DNA from: JAZDFP01 sp043801445
GTDB taxonomy: Bacteria; Planctomycetota; MHYJ01; JACQXL01
Assembly (NCBI GenBank): GCA_043801445.1
Contig: JAZDMB010000044.1
Span: forward strand, 1-12,693
Length of the DNA stretch: 12,693 nt
Reading direction: 5' to 3'
Shown: positions 7,236 to 12,693 of the stretch, piece by piece
How the letters are laid out: each line of letters starts with the position of its first letter
Numbering within the stretch: position 1 is the stretch's first letter
The notes under the pieces: generated by a model
What the model was told of the DNA's origin: nothing
Databases searched by the model: none
What the model saw: only the letters and a program-made list of their open reading frames with translations
Program-made: the position numbers and the translations under genes

Positions 7236-8339
7236 ATGACAGCGACACAAACATCACCAAAAGATAAAACAAGAATAGATATTACAGAAGAAATGGACCG
7301 TCTGCAAAAGAAATTCTTGCATGGTATGGAGATTCTTACCAGCCCATTAGACACTTCATTCGGAACGACCCCATCAGAATTGGTCTATCAGGAAGACAAG
7401 ATGCGGATATTCCATTATATCCCGGTGAAGAAAAAAGTCTGTTCACCGCCGGTATTAATGGTCTATGCTTTAATCAATCGTCAGTATATGCTTGATTTGC
7501 AACCTGACCGAAGTGTCATCCGCTATCTATTAAGTCAGGGAATAGATGTTTATCTCATCGACTGGGGTTATCCTACTCCAATGGATAGATTCATTACTTT
7601 AGAAGATTACATTGAAGGATATCTCAATAATGCTGTGGATGAAGTCCTGAGGCGCTCTGGAACATCCAAACTAACTTTGACAGGAATCTGTCAGGGAGGA
7701 ACTTTCTCGACAATTTATTCTGCATTGCATCCTGATAAGATTAAAAATCTTGTTACTATTGTTACGCCTATTAATTTTGATACGGATACAGGTTTATTAA
7801 ATATCTGGTCTCAGGTATTAGATGTGGATAAAATGGTGGATACCTTTGGCAATATTCCCGGTGATTTTATGAATAGCGGGTTCCTGCTGATGAATCCATT
7901 CCGTCTGATGCTTGATAAATATATTGGCTTTATGATAAATATTGATGATAAAGATTTCGTTAATAATTTTGTTCGAATGGAGAAATGGATTTTTGATTCT
8001 CCAGACCAAGTCGGTGAATGCTGGAAAAAATTCATCAGGGATTGCTACCAGAAAAACCTTCTCATTCAGAATAAACTAAAAATAGGCGAAAAGACCGTGA
8101 ATCTACAGAATATCACTATGCCGGTCCTGAATATCTTTGCTGAGTATGACCATCTCGTTCCACCAGCCTGTTCCAGAGATTTCACTAAGTATGTAGGCAG
8201 TAAAGATACAGAAATTGCTTCATTCCCAACCGGTCATATTGGAATATTCGTATCTTCCCGTTCTCAAAAAGAAATATGTCCGCGATTAAGCGAATGGATA
8301 ATAAAACGTTCACGGAATGAAAAAGGAGATGAAAAATGA
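7236..8339 (+). CDS. phaC: Class III poly(3-hydroxyalkanoate) polymerase subunit PhaC
   Basis: The 367-residue alpha/beta-hydrolase-fold polymerase has the lipase-like box GICQGG with nucleophile C152, the Asp in AEYDHLVPP (D305) and the His in FPTGHIGIF (H334). This Cys-Asp-His triad is spaced as in the class III enzyme of Allochromatium vinosum. The length is that of class III PhaC, far shorter than the ~590 residues of class I. Conserved LIDWGYP lies at 108-114. The enzyme polymerises (R)-3-hydroxyacyl-CoA into PHA, releasing CoA, and needs PhaE. ATG 7236 is preceded by GGGAGGT at 6 bp. The stop overlaps the phaJ start as ATGA (8336-8339), so the two are translationally coupled. Its natural TGA stop shows that TGA normally terminates in this genome. 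Confidence 0.97.
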   Translation: MTATQTSPKDKTRIDITEEMDRLQKKFLHGMEILTSPLDTSFGTTPSELVYQEDKMRIFHYIPVKKKVCSPPVLMVYALINRQYMLDLQPDRSVIRYLLSQGIDVYLIDWGYPTPMDRFITLEDYIEGYLNNAVDEVLRRSGTSKLTLTGICQGGTFSTIYSALHPDKIKNLVTIVTPINFDTDTGLLNIWSQVLDVDKMVDTFGNIPGDFMNSGFLLMNPFRLMLDKYIGFMINIDDKDFVNNFVRMEKWIFDSPDQVGECWKKFIRDCYQKNLLIQNKLKIGEKTVNLQNITMPVLNIFAEYDHLVPPACSRDFTKYVGSKDTEIASFPTGHIGIFVSSRSQKEICPRLSEWIIKRSRNEKGDEK

Positions 8340-8755
8340 GCGAGCTTAAATACATTGATATAAAAATTGGCGACAAGGCATCATTCTCTAAAACCATTAG
8401 TGAAACTGATATATATAATTTTGCCGGTATTTCCGGTGATTTTAATCCGGTGCATATCAATGAGGAATTCGCTAAAAATAGCCTATTTAAAACCCGTATT
8501 GCCCATGGGTTTCTGGGGGCGAGTTTAATCTCCACTGTTTTAGGCACAAAACTACCCGGACCAAATACTGTTTATATCTCACAAGAACTGCAATTCAAAG
8601 CACCGGTTAAGATTGGCGATACACTAACCGCTGAATGTGAGATTATGGAAAAAATAGACAAGAAAAAAATCCTTAAAATAAAAACTACCGTTTATAATCA
8701 GACCGGTTTTGCAGTAATAGAAGGCGCAGCAACGGTTTTAAAATACGAGTCGTAG
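8336..8755 (+). CDS. phaJ: (R)-specific enoyl-CoA hydratase (MaoC/PhaJ family)
   Basis: The 139-residue single hot-dog domain carries the hydratase 2 motif: FAGISGDFNPVHINEEFA with catalytic D35 and H40, followed by RIAHGFLGASLIS. It hydrates trans-2-enoyl-CoA to (R)-3-hydroxyacyl-CoA, the PHA synthase substrate, linking fatty-acid beta-oxidation to polymer formation. The four-base overlap with phaC and same-strand position support a PhaJ role, although small MaoC proteins can serve other pathways such as crotonyl-CoA hydration. No phaA (ketothiolase) or phaB (acetoacetyl-CoA reductase) is present in the window. The gene ends 10 bp before the convergent ftsQ-like gene, and I see no clear terminator between them. 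Confidence 0.9.
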   Translation: MSELKYIDIKIGDKASFSKTISETDIYNFAGISGDFNPVHINEEFAKNSLFKTRIAHGFLGASLISTVLGTKLPGPNTVYISQELQFKAPVKIGDTLTAECEIMEKIDKKKILKIKTTVYNQTGFAVIEGAATVLKYES

Positions 8756-8765
8756 ATTATTTGTA

Positions 8766-9674
8766 TTATCTGGAACGTTTCTGCGGCGATTGAGCTGAAG
8801 GAGTTTTGGGAGATTCCAATAAAACAATATAAGGCTGGTCAAACTGAATTTTGACATATTTAATACCTTGTAACTGGGGTGATATTTCTAAAACACGATA
8901 AAGATTTTTAATTTTCTCTTCGGCTGAAACTTCAAATAATTTATCGGTTTTTACGGGACGTCCCCATTCTATTTGGACATTATTTTTAGTTACAATCACT
9001 ATTTCACTTAACTTTTTATTTACCTTGCCATTAATATTAGTGATATCAATTCTTGCAACATCCAATTTGGGATAAACTTGATATTTTTTCAGCACACCTG
9101 CAACATCAAGAGCATCTGATAATCCCTTATCCAACCATTTTTCTCCCGCTAATGGCGGAGAGCTTCTGACGCCTACTATAACTGGCAGTGTTATCGGCAT
9201 GGAAGGAATGGTATAATATTCGCTGGGTAATCTAACGCTATTCTTATCCACTAAATAATAAAAACTGCGATTACTCATTTTTTTTATCTCAACTACTGCA
9301 ACTGGCCTTCTTAATTCCAATTGTATTTTCATTTTATTGGGGAACTGTTTTTCTATTGATTTTACTTTAGCTACCCAACCATTCTTTTGGTATTTATTAA
9401 ATAATTGATTTACAAGTTCTTTATCAAAAAGCGAAACCTGACCGCTCATTTGCATAGAAGCACGAATAGTTTCCGAGAAATAAGGTTCACTACACCAATC
9501 CGGTTTATGAAGCGCTTCTAATGGGGCAAGATTTATCTTATAGGAAGGTTGTATAGAATAATAGGCATATACCTTATGATGAATAATCAGGAAAAGAAAA
9601 ACGAAAGTTGTAACAATAAATATGAAAATCCCCCAGCGTTTCAAGCTATATAGTAATATCTCGGACATTTTCAT
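8766..9674 (-). CDS. FtsQ/DivIB-like cell-division protein with POTRA-type region
   Basis: The likely product is 302 residues from ATG 9674 (MKMSEILLYSLKRWG); a second ATG at 9668 is possible, and a longer TTG start at 9752 would add 26 residues. A short cytoplasmic part is followed by one membrane helix (~residues 14-33) and a periplasmic remainder. The stretch NGWVAKVKSIEKQFPNKMKI with following LELRRPVAVV is the FtsQ hallmark. YYLVDKNSVRLP, LPVIVGV and a late IEWGRPV also fit the FtsQ beta domain. Such proteins bridge early and late divisome components. Odd points: a longer insert between membrane helix and POTRA region than usual, and no mur/ddl or ftsA/ftsZ neighbours. An unrelated POTRA-like protein cannot be excluded. 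No strong Shine-Dalgarno site is seen. The imperfect palindrome AATTAG-AG-CTAATT at 9692-9705 lies just upstream. Confidence 0.6.
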   Translation of the reverse strand: MKMSEILLYSLKRWGIFIFIVTTFVFLFLIIHHKVYAYYSIQPSYKINLAPLEALHKPDWCSEPYFSETIRASMQMSGQVSLFDKELVNQLFNKYQKNGWVAKVKSIEKQFPNKMKIQLELRRPVAVVEIKKMSNRSFYYLVDKNSVRLPSEYYTIPSMPITLPVIVGVRSSPPLAGEKWLDKGLSDALDVAGVLKKYQVYPKLDVARIDITNINGKVNKKLSEIVIVTKNNVQIEWGRPVKTDKLFEVSAEEKIKNLYRVLEISPQLQGIKYVKIQFDQPYIVLLESPKTPSAQSPQKRSR

Positions 9675-9861
9675 ATAGAAAACTATCGGCAAATTAGAGC
9701 TAATTCTAAAGTAAATAGTTACAAAACCTATCGCAATTACTTTAGTTAGCAAAATTAATGGTAAAAACCCGTGATGGCGCGCTTTCTAGGGTATCATTAA
9801 AGATAAAATAAATACTCGTAATTATTGAATCCTAATTTTCGAGAAGAGAATAAGATATGTT

Positions 9862-10065
9862 TTATTGGCGGTATTTACTGGCCTTGGATTTTTGTTGTGC
9901 TGTCCGTAAATCCTTCTGACCTTGTTTCCTTCTGGTTTCACTTGGTTTCTCGTAGAATGCCACCCTCTTTAATTCATTGAAAATATTAGCATCGATACAC
10001 TTCTTTTTAAAATGTCGCAATGCCTTATCAATTGAACCTTCTACTCTTATTTTTAATGCAGACAT
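9862..10065 (-). CDS. rpsU: 30S ribosomal protein bS21
   Basis: The 67-residue, strongly basic protein has the S21 signature: a start reading IRVEGSIDKALRHFKKKC, then FNELKRVAFYEKPSETRRKQ and a Lys/Arg/Gln-rich tail. bS21 sits on the 30S platform near the anti-Shine-Dalgarno end of 16S rRNA and assists initiation. It lies 118 bp downstream of the zinc-ribbon gene on the same strand. The spacer folds into a long stem-loop (10078-10167) whose right-hand base includes GGAAGAA, the only purine-rich ribosome-binding-like sequence before the ATG. The 109 bp beyond its stop (9753-9861) holds no gene and only a weak candidate terminator. Confidence 0.95.
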   Translation of the reverse strand: MSALKIRVEGSIDKALRHFKKKCIDANIFNELKRVAFYEKPSETRRKQGQKDLRTAQQKSKASKYRQ

Positions 10066-10077
10066 ATTATATATTTT

Positions 10078-10167
10078 TTCTTCCAGACGGGACTAACACC
10101 CCTGAGAAAATTATTCCGACCGTGTGTTAGGTATTATGGCCGTATGTGTAATCCCGCCTGAGAAGAA
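10078..10167 (-). promoter_or_regulatory. Structured leader of rpsU: long stem-loop with alternative pairing
   Basis: The arms at 10146-10167 and 10078-10099 form an imperfect stem of about 20 bp (for example CAGGCGGGATTACAC with GTGTTAGTCCCGTCTG on the minus strand). An inner hairpin (CGGCC at 10142-10138 with GGTCG at 10121-10117) lies in its loop. The inner loop contains CTAACAC (10130-10124), which is perfectly complementary to GTGTTAG (10099-10093) in the outer arm, so two folds compete. The 3' arm ends in GGAAGAA just before the AT-rich run to the rpsU ATG. No U-run follows on the minus strand, so a terminator for the zinc-ribbon gene is less likely than a translational control element. 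Confidence 0.5.
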
Positions 10168-10183
10168 AATTTTTACTTAAGGT

Positions 10184-10483
10184 TTACGTATTGGATGTTC
10201 TATTTTTTGCAAAACAAGCATCACAATATACTGGTTTATTCATCCTTGGCTTAAATGGAACAGTAGTCGTTTGTCCGCAATCAGCACAAGTTACTTCAGT
10301 TCGAACCCGCTCAGCAGTTTGATATCCGCTGTCAGAGCCAACCCTCTTGCGTCGTATCTGTCTACAGCTTGGACATCTTTTTGGTTCATTTGTATAACCT
10401 TTTTCCTGGTGGAATTGTTGTTCCTCGTCAGTGAATGTAAAATCACTCCCGCATTCCACGCATTTTAACTGTTTACCTGCCAT
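10184..10483 (-). CDS. Small protein with two zinc ribbons
   Basis: The 99-residue protein has two Cys4 zinc-binding units: C8, C11, C37, C40 (CVECG and CPSCR around FTFTDEEQQFHQEKG and PKRC) and C66, C69, C87, C90 (CADCG, then VPFKPRMNKPVYCDACF). This layout matches the widespread uncharacterised 'probable zinc-ribbon' proteins, with an N-terminal zf-trcl-like domain and a C-terminal CxxC/CxxC domain. A role in nucleic-acid or ribosome-linked processes is only suggested by the neighbours. The start is well supported by AAAGGAGA upstream of ATG 10483. A near-consensus promoter stands upstream, and rpsU follows, so the two are probably co-transcribed. Confidence 0.85.
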   Translation of the reverse strand: MAGKQLKCVECGSDFTFTDEEQQFHQEKGYTNEPKRCPSCRQIRRKRVGSDSGYQTAERVRTEVTCADCGQTTTVPFKPRMNKPVYCDACFAKNRTSNT

Positions 10484-10506
10484 GATTGTTTATTCTCCTT
10501 TCGTGT

Positions 10507-10526
10507 CTTGGCCTCAGGGTTCCAAG
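10507..10526 (-). repeat. Short hairpin in the 5' leader of the zinc-ribbon gene
   Basis: CTTGG and CCAAG (10522-10526 and 10507-10511) enclose a 10-nt loop between the promoter and the ribosome-binding site. The stem is only 5 bp, so significance is doubtful. Confidence 0.3.
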
Positions 10527-10542
10527 ATTCTTTTAATTTTTA

Positions 10543-10572
10543 GTTATACCATAAGATATCTACTTGTGTCAA
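10543..10572 (-). promoter_or_regulatory. Sigma70-type promoter for zinc-ribbon gene and rpsU
   Basis: TTGACA (10572-10567) is an exact -35 box, followed after 18 bp by TATAAC (10548-10543), 5 of 6 to consensus. An A/T-rich tract lies immediately upstream, like an UP element. It faces the zinc-ribbon start about 60 bp downstream and lies in the spacer after nusG, so transcription of zinc-ribbon-rpsU can be independent of the tuf-nusG block. Confidence 0.7.
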
Positions 10573-10604
10573 GAAAATAATTATTTTTTATTAAAAATAT
10601 AGCA

Positions 10605-11138
10605 TTATACTTCTTCAACCTGCCAATAACCTAATTCAACAGAGGTGGGGCGATTAAAAACAATAATAGTTACTTTTATCATGCCTTTTGATGGAATAAT
10701 TTCATCTATTACACCATCAAAATTCTCAAAAGGCCCTTCTTTGATTTTAACATTATCACCCTTCTTAAACTTAATTTTAACCTGCGCTTCGACTGATTGT
10801 TCGGTCGTAGTATCATTTAATAAAATCTGCTCTATTTCTTGTGCCGGAACCGGAGTTGGATTGCGGTCTCCCAGGAAGCTTAAAACTCCTTGAGTTTCTT
10901 TAATAAGCAACCATGTTTGTTCATTTAATTCCATTTCTATAAAGACATATCCTGGATATCTTTTGCGTTCAATAACTTTTTTTTGCTTACCTCTGATTTC
11001 GGATATTCTTTCCTTAGGGACCATTACCCTATAAACCTGAGATTCCAAACCATTTGCTTTAATACACTGTTCTAACGAATTTCTAGTAACTTCTTCCTTA
11101 CCAGTAGGAGCCACAACAACATACCAATTCTTAGCCAC
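10605..11138 (-). CDS. nusG: Transcription termination/antitermination factor NusG
   Basis: The 177-residue protein has an N-terminal NGN domain (WYVVVAPTGKE at 5-15, RYPGYVFIEME at 60-70, and TQGVLSFLGD at 82-91) and a C-terminal KOW domain (KKGDNVKIKEGPFENFDGVI at 125-144). NusG binds RNA polymerase and couples it to Rho or the ribosome. The start is GTG at 11138, supported by AGAGG about 7 bp upstream and by the conserved NWYVV start. It follows secE by 103 bp. Unusually, rplK does not follow; a new promoter and the zinc-ribbon gene do. Confidence 0.97.
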   Translation of the reverse strand: MAKNWYVVVAPTGKEEVTRNSLEQCIKANGLESQVYRVMVPKERISEIRGKQKKVIERKRYPGYVFIEMELNEQTWLLIKETQGVLSFLGDRNPTPVPAQEIEQILLNDTTTEQSVEAQVKIKFKKGDNVKIKEGPFENFDGVIDEIIPSKGMIKVTIIVFNRPTSVELGYWQVEEV

Positions 11139-11241
11139 AAATAACCTCTTTCTATTTAATTATGTTATTAATATCTAACTTATGAAGTATAGTTTTTCTG
11201 CTCTCAATGATTTCTATAAAACAGAAATGCCATTTAAAATT

Positions 11242-11697
11242 TTATCTGTATAGGAATAACTGCGCCATTTTATGAAAGACTATATCAACTATAAATATAA
11301 ATAATCCGATAACAACAACGGAAATAATAACAGCAACGGAAGCACCCCAATATTCATTTTTAGGAGGCCATGAAACCTTTTTGACCTCATATTCAGTTTC
11401 TACAAGAAAGTCAGCCATCGATGGCTTATTAATAATAAAACGGTTGATTAATACTATAATAAATAAAAATACAAGAACAGAAATAAGCGTTCCATATGTA
11501 ATGTTTAAATCGAAAAATGGTATGTTATATATCAAATTACCCCAAAAAGTCGGTTGAGCTGGTATCTTTTCCGTGTTTTCTGCCGGTATGAAATAATATA
11601 ATGAAATACAACCAAAAAGAACAAGAAGACTAATTAATCCCCATGTCACAAAACGAGTTGTTAATCCTTCTCTCTGCCTGTAATTAATTATATTCAT
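11242..11697 (-). CDS. secE: Preprotein translocase subunit SecE with two extra N-terminal membrane helices
   Basis: The 151-residue protein ends with the canonical SecE core: an amphipathic stretch (FLVETEYEVKKVSWPPKNE, 97-115) and a membrane helix (~118-140). Before it lie two further hydrophobic helices (~16-37 and ~66-88), joined by a periplasmic-looking loop. Minimal SecE has about 60-70 residues with one helix; E. coli SecE also has three helices but a different N-terminus. SecE clamps SecY in the plasma-membrane translocon. The location between tRNA-Trp and nusG is the classic secE locus. No clear Shine-Dalgarno sequence precedes ATG 11697. Similar long SecE proteins occur in Planctomycetota, which is my main taxonomic hint. 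Confidence 0.93.
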   Translation of the reverse strand: MNIINYRQREGLTTRFVTWGLISLLVLFGCISLYYFIPAENTEKIPAQPTFWGNLIYNIPFFDLNITYGTLISVLVFLFIIVLINRFIINKPSMADFLVETEYEVKKVSWPPKNEYWGASVAVIISVVVIGLFIFIVDIVFHKMAQLFLYR

Positions 11698-11764
11698 AAA
11701 TTAATCTATCAAGAAACTTATAAAATCCCTAACTGTTAATCTCAAAACACCGAGAACATTTTTT

Positions 11765-11780
11765 GCTATTATTCAATAGC
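11765..11780 (-). repeat. Small perfect hairpin between tRNA-Trp and secE
   Basis: GCTATT and AATAGC enclose a 4-nt loop in the 129-bp spacer. No U-run follows on either strand, so it is not a standard terminator; it may protect or delimit processed ends of the tRNA-secE transcript. Confidence 0.3.
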
Positions 11781-11826
11781 GAAAGGTAAAATGTAGTATT
11801 CCTGAAGTTATTGTAATCAACATAAA

Positions 11827-11900
11827 CAGGTCTGGAGGGATTCGAACCCCCAGCATCCGGTTTTGGAGACCGGCGCTCTACCAGTTGGAGCTACAGACCT
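11827..11900 (-). tRNA. trnW: tRNA-Trp (CCA anticodon)
   Basis: The minus strand folds into a full cloverleaf: acceptor AGGTCTG/CAGACCT, D-stem GCTC/GAGC, anticodon stem CCGGT/ACCGG around CTCCAAA (anticodon CCA), and a T-arm with TTCGAAT. The discriminator is G, as expected for tRNA-Trp. The terminal CCA is not encoded (GTT follows). The position between rpmG and secE is the conserved bacterial location. Confidence 0.97.
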
Positions 11901-11931
11901 AAAATAATAAATAAAATCTTAAATCCTAAAG

Positions 11932-12081
11932 TTATTTTTTCTTTTCTTTATGCGGAGTATGAGCTCTACAGATACGACAAAACTTACTTAACTCCAGTTT
12001 AGCTTGTTTTTTCGTATGCTTACTAGTACGATAATATCTATTACCACACTTTGTGCATTCAAGAAAAATCCATTCTCTCAT
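11932..12081 (-). CDS. rpmG: 50S ribosomal protein bL33
   Basis: The 49-residue product starts MREWIFLECTKCGNRYYRTS and ends HTPHKEKKK. The zinc-ribbon cysteines C9, C12, C35 and C38 are intact, so this is the Zn-binding C+ form. Length and basic composition fit bL33 of the large subunit. ATG at 12081 has no obvious Shine-Dalgarno site. It lies 94 bp after the tuf stop and 31 bp before tRNA-Trp, in the usual tuf-rpmG-trnW-secE order. Confidence 0.95.
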   Translation of the reverse strand: MREWIFLECTKCGNRYYRTSKHTKKQAKLELSKFCRICRAHTPHKEKKK

Positions 12082-12175
12082 ATAAAATTATTATAATAAA
12101 GTATTCAATAGACCTCAAAATAGAATATGCTCCCAAGAATATATCCTTGTTCTTCAGGCGTATAGTAAAAGGATT

Positions 12176-12280
12176 TTATTCTACTATTTTAGTAACCATT
12201 CCGGCACCGACGGTTTTGCCTCCCTCACGAATAGCAAAACGCATTTTATCTTCCATTGCCACAGGCGTAATTAATTCTAC
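12176..12280 (-). CDS. tuf: Elongation factor Tu, C-terminal 34 residues only (cut by assembly join)
   Basis: The minus-strand frame ending TAA at 12178-12176 reads VELITPVAMEDKMRFAIREG followed by GKTVGAGMVTKIVE, the highly conserved EF-Tu C-terminus in domain III. Upstream of the Val codon the expected EF-Tu sequence (a DNV..TVEL-type stretch) is replaced by GC-rich codons reading RVEGL, so homology stops at 12280/12281. EF-Tu delivers aminoacyl-tRNA to the ribosome and is essential, so the real gene is presumably complete elsewhere. The 3' flank (12082-12175) carries only a weak inverted repeat, ATCCTT-N20-AAGGAT. Confidence 0.93.
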   Translation of the reverse strand, partial: VELITPVAMEDKMRFAIREGGKTVGAGMVTKIVE

Positions 12281-12281
12281 G
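12280..12281. other. Probable chimeric assembly junction
   Basis: AT-rich tuf sequence gives way within one base to DNA of roughly three-quarters GC or more. Both coding frames are broken at the same point: EF-Tu on the left (minus) and a TPR-like protein on the right (plus). No insertion-sequence end, tRNA site or target duplication is visible. This fits a misjoined contig much better than a biological insertion into an essential gene. Confidence 0.85.
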
Positions 12282-12616
12282 AGCCCCTCGACGCGGCGCT
12301 GGCCGACTGGCGGGCGCTGGACCCGGCCGCGGTGACGGAGAAGCTGCGGGGCGGGTGCGCGGGGGCGCGCGGCAAGGCGCTGTGGGACGCCGGGGACTTC
12401 GCCGGGGCGGCGATGTGGTTCCGCGAGGCGCTGCGGGCGGACCCGTCGCAGGGCGCGTGGAGGACCAACCTGGTGGCGGCGCTGCAGCGCATCATCGACC
12501 CGCTGGTGCGCGCGCGGCGGTGCGGCGAGGCCAAGGGCCCCATCGACGAGGGGCTCTCCTTGGCCCCCGGGGACGAGTTCCTCCTCGAGGCGAGGCGGTT
12601 CTGCGCAGCGCGGTGA
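12281..12616 (+). CDS. C-terminal fragment of a GC-rich TPR-like protein (likely foreign DNA)
   Basis: The frame is open from the junction (EPLDAALADWRALDPAAVTE) to TGA 12614-12616, giving 111 residues without an authentic start; the GTG at 12332 is unlikely to be real because the upstream residues are equally protein-like. ALWDAGDFAGAAMWFREALR with RADPSQGAWRTNLVAAL has TPR helix-pair character: alternating small residues, W/F at packing sites and a DP turn. Third codon positions are almost all G or C, unlike every other gene here and typical of very GC-rich taxa such as Myxococcota or Actinomycetota. No function can be given. The final 77 bases (12617-12693) show no gene and end in a 6-bp inverted repeat, CCGACG-AGGA-CGTCGG. 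Confidence 0.6.
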   Translation, partial: EPLDAALADWRALDPAAVTEKLRGGCAGARGKALWDAGDFAGAAMWFREALRADPSQGAWRTNLVAALQRIIDPLVRARRCGEAKGPIDEGLSLAPGDEFLLEARRFCAAR

Positions 12617-12693
12617 CCGCCCCGAGCCGCGCGCGCGAGCGGGTGAGCGATGGGTTGAGCCACCCGACCTGGAAATGCCGACGAGGACGTCGG

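Noticed and set aside
9753..9861. Terminator downstream of rpsU (CCC/GGG arms followed by TTTTT around 9763-9791)
   Set aside because: The stem is only 3-4 bp with a long loop, too weak to annotate.
12277..12663. Minus-strand 128-residue frame in the GC-rich tail
   Set aside because: Such open frames are expected by chance in very GC-rich DNA; it crosses the junction, and the plus-strand TPR-like frame fits codon bias better.
12281..12693. Horizontal transfer into the tuf gene
   Set aside because: No mobile-element ends or target duplication; both genes are cut at one base and tuf is essential. A misjoined contig is simpler.
12678..12693. Terminal hairpin CCGACG-AGGA-CGTCGG
   Set aside because: Short, in GC-rich DNA and at the contig edge, where inverted-repeat artefacts are common; no T-run follows within the window.
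1..12693. CRISPR arrays, insertion sequences, phage or defence genes
   Set aside because: No spaced short direct repeats, transposase motifs or recognisable defence proteins were seen on either strand.

Overview
The window reads as a bacterial contig of low to moderate GC, with an abrupt GC-rich tail from about position 12281 to the end. The low-GC part looks like an anaerobic or facultative Gram-negative bacterium. It encodes an NAD(H)-linked iron-sulfur oxidoreductase, a DUF481-type outer-membrane barrel, a class III polyhydroxyalkanoate (PHA) synthase cluster and a tuf-rpmG-trnW-secE-nusG block. SecE has two extra membrane segments, which I associate with Planctomycetota. I offer that phylum as a tentative guess, since no rRNA or other strong taxonomic marker is present.

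Layout. Positions 1-4269 (minus strand) form a tight operon, transcribed right to left: a NuoE/HndA-like thioredoxin-fold [2Fe-2S] subunit, a 1066-residue fusion of a NuoF/HndC-type NADH-FMN subunit with a GltD/NfnB-type FAD-NAD(P) module, and a HoxU/HydA-N-like ferredoxin subunit that runs off the left edge. Positions 4568-5965 (minus) hold a secreted protein with two near-identical 98-residue Fn3-like repeats and a C-terminal outer-membrane barrel; one in-frame TGA inside repeat 2 splits it. Positions 5966-6113 are a divergent intergenic region with two inverted repeats. Positions 6114-8755 (plus) are phaE-phaC-phaJ, a compact cluster that can polymerise (R)-3-hydroxyacyl-CoA supplied by PhaJ from enoyl-CoA. 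Positions 8766-9674 (minus) encode an FtsQ/DivIB-like protein, convergent with phaJ.

Positions 9862-12280 (minus) are information-processing genes: the 3' end of tuf, rpmG, tRNA-Trp(CCA), secE and nusG. A consensus-like promoter then drives a two-zinc-ribbon protein and rpsU. Between those last two lies a long imperfect stem-loop that would cover the purine-rich ribosome-binding region of rpsU. The usual rplK-rplA-rplJ-rplL genes do not follow nusG here.

At 12280/12281 the tuf reading frame stops being EF-Tu and composition jumps to very GC-rich sequence encoding, on the other strand, the C-terminal part of a TPR-like protein. This is best explained as a chimeric assembly join, so nothing to its right should be assigned to the same organism.

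The most interesting items are the NuoF::GltD fusion operon (possibly an electron-bifurcating transhydrogenase with no hydrogenase catalytic subunit), the rpsU leader structure, the TGA-interrupted barrel gene, and the operator-like palindrome before phaE.
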